Below are positions 37,049 to 45,547 of a DNA stretch of 47,052 bases, piece by piece. The notes under the pieces are model-generated. The model did no database searches. It was not told where the DNA came from and saw only the letters and a list, made by a program, of their open reading frames with translations. The translations under genes and the position numbers were made by a program. This DNA is from Fulvimarina sp. (GTDB lineage Bacteria > Pseudomonadota > Alphaproteobacteria > Rhizobiales > Rhizobiaceae), in contig PACL01000078.1 of the NCBI GenBank assembly GCA_002700095.1, forward strand, positions 8,960 through 56,011. Direction: 5' to 3'. The number at the start of each line of letters is the position of its first letter. The first letter of the stretch is position 1.

Positions 37049-37846
37049 ATGGCATATCACGAGCATTCGGCGATGAATGAAGCGGCATCTCCCCACGGGC
37101 TGGGAGCGCCGGAATACGTGCTGGACGCAGCCGACGCGCGGCCGGTCCTGGTCGTCCTCCATCAGGAGAATTCGACGCCCGGCCGGGTCGGTCAGGTTCT
37201 TCAGAGGCACGGGGTCGGGCTCGACATCCGTCGTCCCGTTCTCGGCCAGGACCTTCCGGAAACCCTCGACGAGCATCGCGGCGCCATTGTCTTCGGCGGG
37301 CCGCCCAGCGCCAACGATCCGCACGACTACATCAAGACCGAGCTCGACTGGATGAAGGTGCCGCTCGAGGAAGAGCGCCCGTTCCTCGGCATCTGCCTCG
37401 GGGCGCAGATGCTGGCCAAGCATCTCGGCGCGGACGTCAAGTCGCACCCGGAAGGCCTTGCCGAGATCGGCTACTATCCGCTCCGCTCGACGCCGGAAGG
37501 CCGGCAGATCGTCCGCAACTGGCCGCAGATGATCTATCAGTGGCATCGCGAGGGCTTCGAGCTGCCACGCGGGGCGCGGCTTCTGGCAGAAGGCGACTGG
37601 TATCCGAACCAGGCCTTCCAGTATGGTCCCGCCGCCTACGGCGTGCAGTTCCACGCCGAGCTGACGCTGGCGATGATGTATCGCTGGACGACCAAGGGTC
37701 ACGAGCGCCTTGCCCTGCCGGGGGCGCAGGCGCGGCGCACCCATTTCAGCGGCCGCGGCATTTATGATGCCCCGGTGCTGCGCTGGCTGGAGACGTTTTT
37801 GGCCCGGACCTTCGGCAGACGCGTCGACAGCGCCGGCAATTCCTGA
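37049..37846 (+). CDS. Class I glutamine amidotransferase-like protein
   Basis: The 265-residue product has a complete class I triad: nucleophile C116 in GICLGAQM, then H202 and E204 in VQFHAEL. The oxyanion region AIVFGGPPSAND is typical of GMP-synthase-like free-standing amidotransferases. The N-terminal 30 residues are variable. Possible substrates include gamma-glutamyl amines or unknown amides; no synthetase partner is adjacent, so the function is open. The start is chosen at ATG 37049, with AGGCC just upstream; TTG 37034 and ATG 37073 are alternatives. The 143-bp upstream spacer has no recognised feature. Confidence 0.85.
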   Translation: MAYHEHSAMNEAASPHGLGAPEYVLDAADARPVLVVLHQENSTPGRVGQVLQRHGVGLDIRRPVLGQDLPETLDEHRGAIVFGGPPSANDPHDYIKTELDWMKVPLEEERPFLGICLGAQMLAKHLGADVKSHPEGLAEIGYYPLRSTPEGRQIVRNWPQMIYQWHREGFELPRGARLLAEGDWYPNQAFQYGPAAYGVQFHAELTLAMMYRWTTKGHERLALPGAQARRTHFSGRGIYDAPVLRWLETFLARTFGRRVDSAGNS

Positions 37847-37909
37847 GCGAACAAGGTCGCGGGCAGCCCGCCTCGCGGCCGGTCCGACGCTGCGTCGCAG
37901 TGCATTTGT

Positions 37910-38359
37910 TCAGCCGGCCTTTGCGGCAGCCACGAGTTCGGCGGCCCGCGTCAGGGCGAAGTCGTAGCCCCGCGTGCCGAAGCCGGCGATTACCCCTTCC
38001 GCCCGTCCCGAGACGAAGGAATGATGGCGGAAGGCTTCCCGCTTGTGGATGTTCGAGATGTGGACCTCGATGACGACGCCGTCATAGGCGTTGAGCGCGT
38101 CGAGGATCGCCACCGAGGTGTGCGTGAAGGCGCCGGGATTGATGACGATGGCGGCGGCAGACTCGCGCGCCTCGTGGATCCAGTCGATGATCTCGTATTC
38201 GCGATTTGACTGCCGGCAGCGCAGCTCGACGGCGAGCTCGCCGGCCATCGCTGCAAGGCGTGCCTCGACGTCGGCCAGCGTCTCGAAGCCGTAGACTTCG
38301 GGCTGTCGCTTGCCGAGGAGGTTGAGGTTCGGTCCGTTGATGCAGAAGATCGTCGTCAT
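37910..38359 (-). CDS. aroQ: Type II 3-dehydroquinate dehydratase
   Basis: AroQ dehydrates 3-dehydroquinate in the shikimate pathway. The 149-residue protein shows the whole type II signature: [18 protein letters not shown] with R18 and catalytic Y23, [13 protein letters not shown], and [14 protein letters not shown] with H100. It is convergent with the amidotransferase gene, with only 63 bp between the stops. In many relatives accB and accC follow aroQ; here the next minus-strand gene downstream in this direction is outside the local cluster, so it may stand alone. Confidence 0.96.
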   Translation of the reverse strand: MTTIFCINGPNLNLLGKRQPEVYGFETLADVEARLAAMAGELAVELRCRQSNREYEIIDWIHEARESAAAIVINPGAFTHTSVAILDALNAYDGVVIEVHISNIHKREAFRHHSFVSGRAEGVIAGFGTRGYDFALTRAAELVAAAKAG

Positions 38360-38434
38360 GGGCCGAGTTAGCCGCCGTCGCCCCTGATTGGCAAGGGCCG
38401 GCGACGAGCTTTCACCGACGCGCCCGGGCGGCCT

Positions 38435-39766
38435 TCAGCGGCGCGACAGGGTGTCGCCCACCCACTCGCGGGCGATGCGCAGGAAGTTCCGCGACCGCTT
38501 GGCCCGGGCGATCCCCTTCACCGCGGCATCGACGGCCTTTCCGGTGTCGGGCTTCAGGCCGATCACGAAGGTCGCGACCGGCAGCCGCTCGGGAAAGAAC
38601 CGGTTCATCACGAAGTGGTCCGGCATTGCGCATGAATCGGCGGCCTTGATTGCGGGATCGGCGATCAGCGCGCGGGTGGCCTCGGCCATCAGCTGTTGGC
38701 CCGGCGAGGCCTTTGCGAAGCTCTCGTCATAGGCGGTCTTCCAGGCGAAGGCCTGTCCCGCCTGGATGAGCGCCACGAGGCTGGCGATCGGGCGGTCCCC
38801 CACCAGCAGCGTGTAGACCCGGGCCCGCCCGTCCTCGGCCAGCGCGTTGACGGCCTCGCGGGCGAAGGCGGCGCGGTAACGGTCGAGCACCATTGCGCTG
38901 CGCGCCTTGCCCTTCCAGCCGCTGGCCTCGATGGTCAGGAAATCCTCCAGCGCCAGGCGCACACCTTCCGCCTCGCGGGCGACCCGGAAGCCGACCGGGC
39001 CATGGGCCTGGAGCAGACGGCGCTGGCGGTTGAATTCCCGGCGACGGCGCGACGACGTCGGCGGCATTGCCAGATAATCGGCCGTGTCGAATTTGACGAG
39101 GCCGGCGCGTTCGAAGGCGTCGACGGTCGCCATGGGCAGCCCGGCGGCCTCGGTCACGCGGCGGAGCGCGGCGGCGAACGGGCCGTCGGTCCGGGTCTCG
39201 GGCAGGACGAGAACGTCGGGCAGACCGGCCTCTGGCGCCGCCAGCATCTCGAAGAAGCTCGCCAGCGTCTCGTCGGGATCGTCGCCGTCAAGCGGCAGGG
39301 TCCCCAATCGGCCGAACGGATGGACCCAGGCTCTGATCGTCTGAACACCCCGCACCGGTGACGTGCGTTCGATGGTGTAGGGCATCAGCAGGCGCAGGCG
39401 GCTGCGCGCCTCGCCCTCATCGCGCAGTACCATCAGACGCACGCTGCGATCGTCGAGGCGCGGCATGGCCGGCACGAAGAAGCGCGGGTCGAAGAAGACG
39501 TTGGGCTCGATCGAGCGGCGGGAGAGGGGCTGCAGTTCGCCGATCAGGGCGAAGGCCGATTCCGGCCGATAGACGGTGAAGCGCCGGGTTCCGCCGCTGC
39601 GGCTCACGGCCATGTCGAGCACGGCGGGAACGCCGTATCCGGCGGCGGCGGGACCGGTCTCGACGGATCCTGCCGCAGAATCCCCTGCGTCGACCCGCAC
39701 GGCTCGTGACGGGTCGTGAGCAGGGGTGTCAGCCATCCCGGTGCGTGCGGTGGACATGCTCGACAT
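38435..39766 (-). CDS. GNAT-family acetyltransferase of CelD/BcsL type
   Basis: The 443-residue product has a C-terminal GNAT-like domain (about 225-400) with FNRQRRLLQAHGP, the signature EASGWKGKARSAM, and YDESFAKASPGQQLMAEA, matching the BioF2/CelD-like acetyltransferase group. The first 40 residues are polar and probably disordered. Related proteins occur in polysaccharide and cellulose clusters, but no such genes lie nearby, so the substrate is unknown. Three in-frame ATGs (39766, 39757, 39736) are possible; I list the longest. The upstream spacer 39767-40036 (270 bp) has an AT-richer patch near 39910-39950, perhaps a promoter, but no clear hexamers. Confidence 0.8.
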   Translation of the reverse strand: MSSMSTARTGMADTPAHDPSRAVRVDAGDSAAGSVETGPAAAGYGVPAVLDMAVSRSGGTRRFTVYRPESAFALIGELQPLSRRSIEPNVFFDPRFFVPAMPRLDDRSVRLMVLRDEGEARSRLRLLMPYTIERTSPVRGVQTIRAWVHPFGRLGTLPLDGDDPDETLASFFEMLAAPEAGLPDVLVLPETRTDGPFAAALRRVTEAAGLPMATVDAFERAGLVKFDTADYLAMPPTSSRRRREFNRQRRLLQAHGPVGFRVAREAEGVRLALEDFLTIEASGWKGKARSAMVLDRYRAAFAREAVNALAEDGRARVYTLLVGDRPIASLVALIQAGQAFAWKTAYDESFAKASPGQQLMAEATRALIADPAIKAADSCAMPDHFVMNRFFPERLPVATFVIGLKPDTGKAVDAAVKGIARAKRSRNFLRIAREWVGDTLSRR

Positions 39767-40036
39767 ACTCGTTGAAACGCTCGATCAAGGCACTGCCACA
39801 GGTCCATGCCGCGTCCGATCCCGCGAAGCGCAACCTCTTCCCGCAGATTGCGGATCGGTCGGTCGCCGCCGGAGCCGTCGGATGTTTCGACACGGCATCC
39901 ACAGATGATTGTCTGACGAAGCATTTAACATTTCGTCGCATTCCAACCAACTCGGCGCTTTCCGCAGCCGCCCGGCAGCGGCCGGGTGCCGGCAGACCAT
40001 TCGCCGGACGCGTTCCGGGCGGGCAGGAACGGCCGT

Positions 40037-40591
40037 TCAGCCGGCGAAACCGTCCGCATCCAGATACGCCTGTTCCTCCTGCGTGGCTTCACGGCCGAGG
40101 ATCGGATTGCGGTGGGGGAAGCGTCCGAAGCGGGCGATGATGTCGCGATGCTCCTCGGCGAAGGCGACGTTCTCCTCGTCGCCAAGGCGGCGCATCCAGG
40201 TGACGCACTCTTCCTGGTCCGCGTGTTCTTCCGAATGCATCAGGGGCATGGCCAGGAACTGGTTCACGTCCTCGGCGACGGTGTCGTGATCGCCGCGCGC
40301 CAGAGCCAGACGGGCGATCTCGATCGCCTTGTCGTCGGTGGCGAAGGCCAGAGGCGTGCCGCGGAACATGTTGCGCGGGAACTGGTCGAGCAGGATGATC
40401 AGCGCCAGGGCGCCGTTGGCGTCCTCGGCCCAGTCGTCCAGCTCGCCGCGCGCGGCCATCTCGTGGAGATCGCCGAAGCGCTGGCGAATGGTCTCGTCGA
40501 AGGCGTCGTCTTTTCCGAACCATTTTTCCGGGCCCGCCTCGCGCCAGAAGTCGACGATGGTCTGGGGATCGGGGCGGTAGGAATGAGACAT
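40037..40591 (-). CDS. DUF924 family protein
   Basis: The 184-residue product has the DUF924 pattern: IVDFWREAGPEKWFGKDDAFDETIRQRF at about 13-40 and ALALIILLDQFPRNMFRGTPLAFATDDKA at about 66-94, then EHADQEECV and RFGRFPHRNPILGRE near the end. The fold is an alpha-helical TPR-like domain and the function is unknown. The start at 40591 gives the conserved spacing to DFW; the frame is open to 40954. It is divergent from the TusA-like gene with a 117-bp gap. Confidence 0.92.
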   Translation of the reverse strand: MSHSYRPDPQTIVDFWREAGPEKWFGKDDAFDETIRQRFGDLHEMAARGELDDWAEDANGALALIILLDQFPRNMFRGTPLAFATDDKAIEIARLALARGDHDTVAEDVNQFLAMPLMHSEEHADQEECVTWMRRLGDEENVAFAEEHRDIIARFGRFPHRNPILGREATQEEQAYLDADGFAG

Positions 40592-40708
40592 GGCGGCGGC
40601 TCGTTGGAAGGGGGCGGTGCGTCTTGGCGCTTGCAGCAAGCGCGTTGAGAACATAGGCACGTCGCTTGCGACATCACAGTGGCCATCGGTTGAAGGCGCG
40701 GAGCAAAA

Positions 40709-40933
40709 ATGACCGAGCTCGATCTGCGCGGCCTGCGCTGTCCCTTGCCGGCGCTGCATACCGCCCGGCGCCTGGCGGAGATGACGGCGGGCGAGACGCT
40801 GATCGTCCTCGCCGACGATCCGCTGGCGGCGATCGATATCGCCCATCTCTGCCGGACCGAGGGTCATGATTTCGTCGAGCAGCGTCAGGCCGACGAGGGC
40901 GGTCGCTTCGTCATCGTCGCCGGCGGCGCCTGA
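40709..40933 (+). CDS. TusA-like sulfurtransferase
   Basis: This 74-residue protein has the TusA/SirA fold, with the active cysteine C11 in LRGLRCPLPAL, the CPxP motif. Its C-terminal half, VLADDPLAAIDIAHLCRTEGHDFVEQ, also fits. TusA-family proteins carry persulfide sulfur for tRNA thiolation, molybdenum cofactor or dissimilatory sulfur reactions. No partner gene is adjacent, so the pathway is undefined. It is convergent with the CobW-family gene, 38 bp away. Confidence 0.92.
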   Translation: MTELDLRGLRCPLPALHTARRLAEMTAGETLIVLADDPLAAIDIAHLCRTEGHDFVEQRQADEGGRFVIVAGGA

Positions 40934-40971
40934 CGGCCGGCTCCCGCCCAACATGTCCGATCCTTCCGCCG

Positions 40972-42261
40972 TCAGCCGCCGAAGCGCATGCCCGGCACGG
41001 CCAGCGGATTGGCCTCGATGGCGGTGCGATCGGCGGTATCGGCGGCGACGCCGCCGGGGAAGGCCGAGAACAGGTCGCGCGCATAGCGCTCGTCGAGCCC
41101 CTGGCCGATGAGGACAAGCCGGGTTCCAGGCTTCGTCGAAGCGGGCCAGGCGGCGAGTTGCGCCGGCGGATGCAGGAAGCCCTGGACCCCGTGCAGCACC
41201 AGCGGCCTTAGCGGGTTCTCGGCGATCAGCACCACCCCCTTCATCCGGAGGATCGACTTGCCAGCCGTCTCGGTCAGGATCTGCAGGAAGCTTGCGATCG
41301 CATCGAAGGGCACCGGCCGGTCGGTTTCGAGCGAGAATGAGCGAATGCCGTCATGGCGGTGCCCGTGCTCATGGTCATGGACATGATCATGGTCATGGGC
41401 ATGGCCGGGGCCATGATCGTGCCCGTGCCCGTCCTCGTGCGGATGATCATGCCCGTGATGGCCGGCGGAACCGTCGCCCGCCTCGCTGACACCGGTCGGA
41501 TGTGCAGCACTTGCCGGGTCCTCGCCTTGCACCTCGCCGAGCCAGACGCCGACGCCTTCGCCGCGCGACAGGGCATCGGCAAGGCCGCAGCCGACCAGAA
41601 TCCCCTCGGCGCCGGTGATCGCGGCGGCGTCGACGATCGGGGCGCGCGGGTTGAGCCGGCGCACGGCCCGGCGGGTCGCCGCGACGGCGTCCGGCGAAGC
41701 CAGATCAGCCTTGGTGACGACGACCCGGTCGGCGACGGCCACCTGCCGGCGGCTGTCGACATGTTCGGCCAGCGTCGTGCGGCCATGGACCCCGTCGACC
41801 ACCGTCACGACGCCGTCGAGGACGTAGCGCTCGGCCAGCACCGGGTGGGACATGATCGCAGCGAGGATCGGTCCCGGATCGGCAAGGCCGGTCGTCTCCA
41901 CCACCACGCGCTCGGGCACGACGCGTTCGGGGATCGCGCGCCCGGAGCCGAGGGGCGCGCTGCCGCCTGAGTCGCTGGCCCCGAGGGCGAGGTCTGCCAG
42001 GGTGTCGACCAGTTCGCCGCGCACGGTGCAGCAGAGGCAGCCGTTGGACAGCGAGATGACGCCGTCGCTCGATACGGCCTCGATCAGCAGCGGGTCGATC
42101 GCCGCCTCGCCGAACTCGTTGACCACGACAGCGGCATTGGCCAGCGCCGGATCGCCGATCAGCCGGTTGAGGAGGCTGGTCTTGCCGGCGCCGAGAAATC
42201 CGGTGAGGAGCGTCAGCCGGATCGGCGGCTGCTGGGTGCTGTGTTCAGGTTTCTCCGACAT
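40972..42261 (-). CDS. CobW/COG0523 family GTPase with a 17-histidine loop
   Basis: The 429-residue protein has the P-loop GFLGAGKTS (residues 21-29), the CxCC metal motif CLCC (75-78), VETTGLADP and the guanine-specificity motif TKAD near 183. Residues 268-303 hold 17 histidines, mostly alternating with Asp, Gly or Glu. The CobW C-terminal domain follows (about 305-429). COG0523 proteins are metallochaperones, most often for zinc, or act in cobalamin synthesis; no cobalamin genes are nearby, so a zinc or other metal role is more likely. It starts 4 bp after the dacA stop, so the two are co-transcribed. Confidence 0.92.
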   Translation of the reverse strand: MSEKPEHSTQQPPIRLTLLTGFLGAGKTSLLNRLIGDPALANAAVVVNEFGEAAIDPLLIEAVSSDGVISLSNGCLCCTVRGELVDTLADLALGASDSGGSAPLGSGRAIPERVVPERVVVETTGLADPGPILAAIMSHPVLAERYVLDGVVTVVDGVHGRTTLAEHVDSRRQVAVADRVVVTKADLASPDAVAATRRAVRRLNPRAPIVDAAAITGAEGILVGCGLADALSRGEGVGVWLGEVQGEDPASAAHPTGVSEAGDGSAGHHGHDHPHEDGHGHDHGPGHAHDHDHVHDHEHGHRHDGIRSFSLETDRPVPFDAIASFLQILTETAGKSILRMKGVVLIAENPLRPLVLHGVQGFLHPPAQLAAWPASTKPGTRLVLIGQGLDERYARDLFSAFPGGVAADTADRTAIEANPLAVPGMRFGG

Positions 42262-42265
42262 GCCG

Positions 42266-43981
42266 TCAATTCACGCTGTTCGCCGGCGCGTCCGGTCGCT
42301 GGCGGCCGAAGCCGGCCGGCCGCATGTTGGTGTCCATCCGGCTGTCGAGACGCGGGCCGCGCTTGGCCATCGGGCTGCGCACGCCGAGCGGAAATTCGAG
42401 GCGGGCGCCGCCCTCGGTATGGGTCTTGCCACCCGTGGTCCCTCCCGGTGAGGTCACGGCCGCCGCGGCGCCGCCACCGGTGATCGCACCACCCGTATAG
42501 GCATTGGCCGCCGAGGGCTTGTCCCGCGGTTGTTCGGCCGCCGGTGCGGCCGGCTCGGCTGCAGAGGGGGCTGCAGAGGTGGCGGCAGCCTTCGCAGCCG
42601 GAGCACCGGCCATCGCCTCGGCCGGCGCGGTGCCGGCATCGTTATCGACACCGTCGGCAACGACCTCCGAAGCGGGCGGTTCCGGCCGGGGCGTCGGAAT
42701 CGGGATCCCGTAATTGGCGATGATCGAGACGCCGGCGGCGACGAGCTCGTTACCGGCCGCGCCGCCGAGTCCGACCTTCAACGTCACCGGCGGGCGCTTC
42801 ATCTCCGTCAGATAGGGCGAGCCGAACATCTCCTCGCGGTCGTTCTCTTCGACGCGTTCGTTGGCGCGGGCGGTGCGGCCGGCCTGGCCGCAGATGTAGT
42901 CGGAGATGTCGACCACTTCGCCAGGCGTCGGCGGCAGATCCTCCACCCGCTCGTCCTTCGTCGCCGGGTCGGTCTCGAAGCCCGCCTGCAGGATCGCCGC
43001 CGACAGGCGCTCGCGCTCGATCGTGCCGTTGGCGCCGAGGACGACGGCGACGAGGGTGCGGCCCTCGCGGGTGGCCGCAGAGACCAGATTGAAGCCCGAG
43101 GCGCAGATATAGCCGGTCTTCATGCCGTCGGCGCCCTCGAAACGGCCGAGCAGCTTGTTGCCGTTCTTCATGATGGCCTTGCCGTTGGTGATGGCCTCGA
43201 TGTCGAAATAGCCGGAGAAGGCCGGAAACTCCCGGCGGATGGCCAGGGCGAGCAGGGCGAGGTCCCGGGCGGTGGAATATTGTCCCTCGCCGGGCAGGCC
43301 GTTGGGATTGATGAAGCGGGTTTCGTGCATGCCGAGCCGGGCCGCCTCGGCATTCATCAGCGTCACGAAATCCTCCTCGGATTCATGCGCCAGGCTTTGG
43401 CCGATCGCCATGGCGATGTCGTTGGCGGACTTCACCAGCATCATCTTCAAAGCATTGTCGAGACGGATAACCGAGCCGGCGGGATAGCCCATCTTCGATG
43501 GCGCCTGGGCGGCGGCGAGGCGGGTGACGATCACCGGCGAATCGAGCGAGCGCCGGCCCTCGCGCAGCGCCTTCAACGCCAGATAGGCGGTCATCAGCTT
43601 GGTGGTCGACGCCGGGTAGCGCCGCTCGGTCGCGTCCTGTTCGGACAGCACCTTGCCGGTGGCGGCGTCGACGACGATGCTCGACATCGTATAGGGCGGC
43701 GGCGTCTCGACCGGTGTTTCTGCCGGCGTCTGCGGCTCGGCGGCAGGCGTCGCTGCGCTCTCTGCCGGCGCCGGGGCAGGACGGGCCGGATCGGCCGGGG
43801 CTTTCGAGGCGGTCTCGCCGGCTTCCTTGGCTGCAGCGGAGCTCGTCGGCTTCGGGGTCGGCACCACGACGCTGCCCGGCGCCGCCTGCGCGGCGGCCGG
43901 CAAGGGGCCCGCAAGGCCTGCGATCGCGAGCGCGACGACCGCGCTGCGGCACAGACGCTCGATAAGGGGGATTTGCACCAC
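42266..43981 (-). CDS. D-alanyl-D-alanine carboxypeptidase (PBP5/DacA type) with long C-terminal tail
   Basis: This enzyme trims pentapeptide stems of peptidoglycan in the periplasm. From GTG 43981 (571 residues) there is a signal peptide (IPLIERLCRSAVVALAIAG, then LPAAAQA), an Ala/Pro linker (about 40-95), and the S11 domain with S125-T-T-K128, S185-A-N187 and K288-T-G290. A PBP5-type domain follows. The last 150 residues or so are Ala/Pro/Gly-rich and end in a basic segment. The GTG start has GGGAG seven bases upstream. The frame remains open to 44278, through a 15-bp tandem repeat, so a longer product cannot be excluded. Normal family length is nearer 380-430 residues. Confidence 0.92.
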   Translation of the reverse strand: MVQIPLIERLCRSAVVALAIAGLAGPLPAAAQAAPGSVVVPTPKPTSSAAAKEAGETASKAPADPARPAPAPAESAATPAAEPQTPAETPVETPPPYTMSSIVVDAATGKVLSEQDATERRYPASTTKLMTAYLALKALREGRRSLDSPVIVTRLAAAQAPSKMGYPAGSVIRLDNALKMMLVKSANDIAMAIGQSLAHESEEDFVTLMNAEAARLGMHETRFINPNGLPGEGQYSTARDLALLALAIRREFPAFSGYFDIEAITNGKAIMKNGNKLLGRFEGADGMKTGYICASGFNLVSAATREGRTLVAVVLGANGTIERERLSAAILQAGFETDPATKDERVEDLPPTPGEVVDISDYICGQAGRTARANERVEENDREEMFGSPYLTEMKRPPVTLKVGLGGAAGNELVAAGVSIIANYGIPIPTPRPEPPASEVVADGVDNDAGTAPAEAMAGAPAAKAAATSAAPSAAEPAAPAAEQPRDKPSAANAYTGGAITGGGAAAAVTSPGGTTGGKTHTEGGARLEFPLGVRSPMAKRGPRLDSRMDTNMRPAGFGRQRPDAPANSVN

Positions 43982-44000
43982 GCGTTTCTCCCGGAACTCG

Positions 44001-44105
44001 TCTTTGTCGCCGGCGGTCCTGGCGCCAGCTGTCCTGTCGCCCGCTGCCCTGGCGCCGGCCATCCCGTCGAGGGCGTTCCTGTCGGTGGCGCCCCTGTCGG
44101 TGGCA
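44001..44105. repeat. Degenerate 15-bp tandem repeat, about seven units
   Basis: Seven consecutive 15-base units can be laid out from 44001, such as GTCCTGGCGCCAGCT (44016), GTCCTGTCGCCCGCT (44031), TTCCTGTCGGTGGCG (44076) and CCCCTGTCGGTGGCA (44091). The approximate consensus is NTCCTGTCGCCGGCN. It lies just upstream of the DacA-type gene start, within its leader. Because 15 is a multiple of three, the dacA frame runs through it as ATDRG/AGDRT-like pentapeptides. Confidence 0.6.
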
Positions 44106-44276
44106 ACGACCGCCGGTGCGGCCCGTTGACAGGCCGGCCCCGCCATGTCGCATTGCACAAGCCGGTCCGCGCGTCCCGCAGGGCCGGCGCAGCGGCGATG
44201 GCCGGACAGGCCGGCCCCGCGACGCCACTTCATTTCCGGCCCGAGCGCCGGACCATGCCTCGAACGGAAACGGACC

Positions 44277-45446
44277 ATGCCCGTCAGTAACCGAATCGCC
44301 GCTCTAAGGCCAGAGATCGAAGCCTGGCGCCGGGCGCTGCATGCCGAGCCGGAACTGCTCTACGACGTCACCGACACCGCCGCCTTCGTCGCGGCCCGGC
44401 TCGCCGAATTCGGCTGCGACGCCGTCGTCACCGGCATCGGGCGGACCGGCGTCGTCGGCCTGATCCACGGCCGGGACGGCGCCGGCGGCCGGATGATCGG
44501 CCTACGCGCCGACATGGACGCCCTGCCGATCGTCGAGGCGACCGGGCTGGATCATGCCTCGCGGCGGCCGGGCGCCATGCATGCCTGCGGCCATGACGGC
44601 CACATGGCGATGCTGCTCGGTGCTGCCAAGGGGCTCGCCGAGACGCGCGGCTTCTCCGGCACCGTGGCGCTGATCTTCCAGCCGGCCGAAGAGGGCGGCG
44701 CCGGCGGCAAGGCGATGATCGAGGACGGCCTCTTCGAGCGCTTCCCTGTGACCCATGTCTACGGCATGCATAATCTTCCCGGCATGCCGGTCGGCAAGTT
44801 CGGCATGCGCCACGGCGCGATCATGGCCTCGACCGACGAATTCGCCATCACCCTGAAGGGGCGCGGCAGCCACGCCGCCATGCCGCATCGCTCGGCGGAC
44901 CCGATCCTTGCCGGCGCGGCGCTCGTCCAGGCCCTGCAGGCGATCGTCTCGCGCAACACCGATCCGCTGCAGTCGCTGGTCGTCTCGGTCACGCAGTTCC
45001 ACGGCGGCTATGCCCACAACGTCATCCCCGAGACGGCCGAGGTCTCCGGCACGGTGCGCGCCCTGGGCACGAGCATGCGCGACCTCGCCGAGCACCGCAT
45101 CCGCGAGATCGCCGCCGGCATCGCGGCGGCCCACGGGCTGACCGCCGCCATCGACTGGGACCGCAACTATCCGGTCACCGTCAATGACGGGGCCGAGAGC
45201 GACTTCTGCGCCGAGGTGGCGATGGACGTCGTCGGGCCGGCCAATGTCGATGCCAACGCGCCGCCGCTGCTCGCCGGCGAGGACTTCTCCTACATGCTCG
45301 AGGAAAAGCCCGGCGCCTATGTCTTCGTCGGCAACGGCGACAGCTCGGGCCTCCACACCGCGACCTACGACTTTTCCGACGAGGCGCTGGTCTTCGGGGC
45401 AAGCTACTGGTTGCGGCTGGTCGAACGGGCGCTGCCGCTGCGCTGA
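44277..45446 (+). CDS. M20 family metal-dependent amidohydrolase
   Basis: The product (389 residues from the ATG at 44277) has LRADMDALPIVE, MHACGHDGHMAML with metal-site residues C104 and H106, and QPAEEGGAGG with E138-E139 as catalytic base and ligand. It ends with a typical ledge, APPLLAGEDFSYMLEEKPGAYVFVGNG. The family hydrolyses N-acyl amino acids such as hippurate or N-acetyl amino acids; the substrate is unknown. The frame is open further upstream, but the chosen start has the normal M20 N-terminus (RPEIEAWRRALHAEPELLYDV). An amidase gene follows on the same strand after 101 bp. Confidence 0.93.
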   Translation: MPVSNRIAALRPEIEAWRRALHAEPELLYDVTDTAAFVAARLAEFGCDAVVTGIGRTGVVGLIHGRDGAGGRMIGLRADMDALPIVEATGLDHASRRPGAMHACGHDGHMAMLLGAAKGLAETRGFSGTVALIFQPAEEGGAGGKAMIEDGLFERFPVTHVYGMHNLPGMPVGKFGMRHGAIMASTDEFAITLKGRGSHAAMPHRSADPILAGAALVQALQAIVSRNTDPLQSLVVSVTQFHGGYAHNVIPETAEVSGTVRALGTSMRDLAEHRIREIAAGIAAAHGLTAAIDWDRNYPVTVNDGAESDFCAEVAMDVVGPANVDANAPPLLAGEDFSYMLEEKPGAYVFVGNGDSSGLHTATYDFSDEALVFGASYWLRLVERALPLR

Positions 45447-45547
45447 TCCGCCGACGCGCGGGGCCGCGAGCGGGCGGCGCGTCATCCCGTTTCCTGCCCC
45501 GGCGCAGTTCCGCCGGCGCCTTCCCTCGACACCGTGAGACCACCATC

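Noticed and set aside
41353..41460. Repeated CATGGTCATG-like DNA that could suggest a CRISPR or satellite array
   Set aside because: It lies within a conserved CobW-family gene and is explained by alternating histidine codons in the metal-binding loop; there are no unique spacers.
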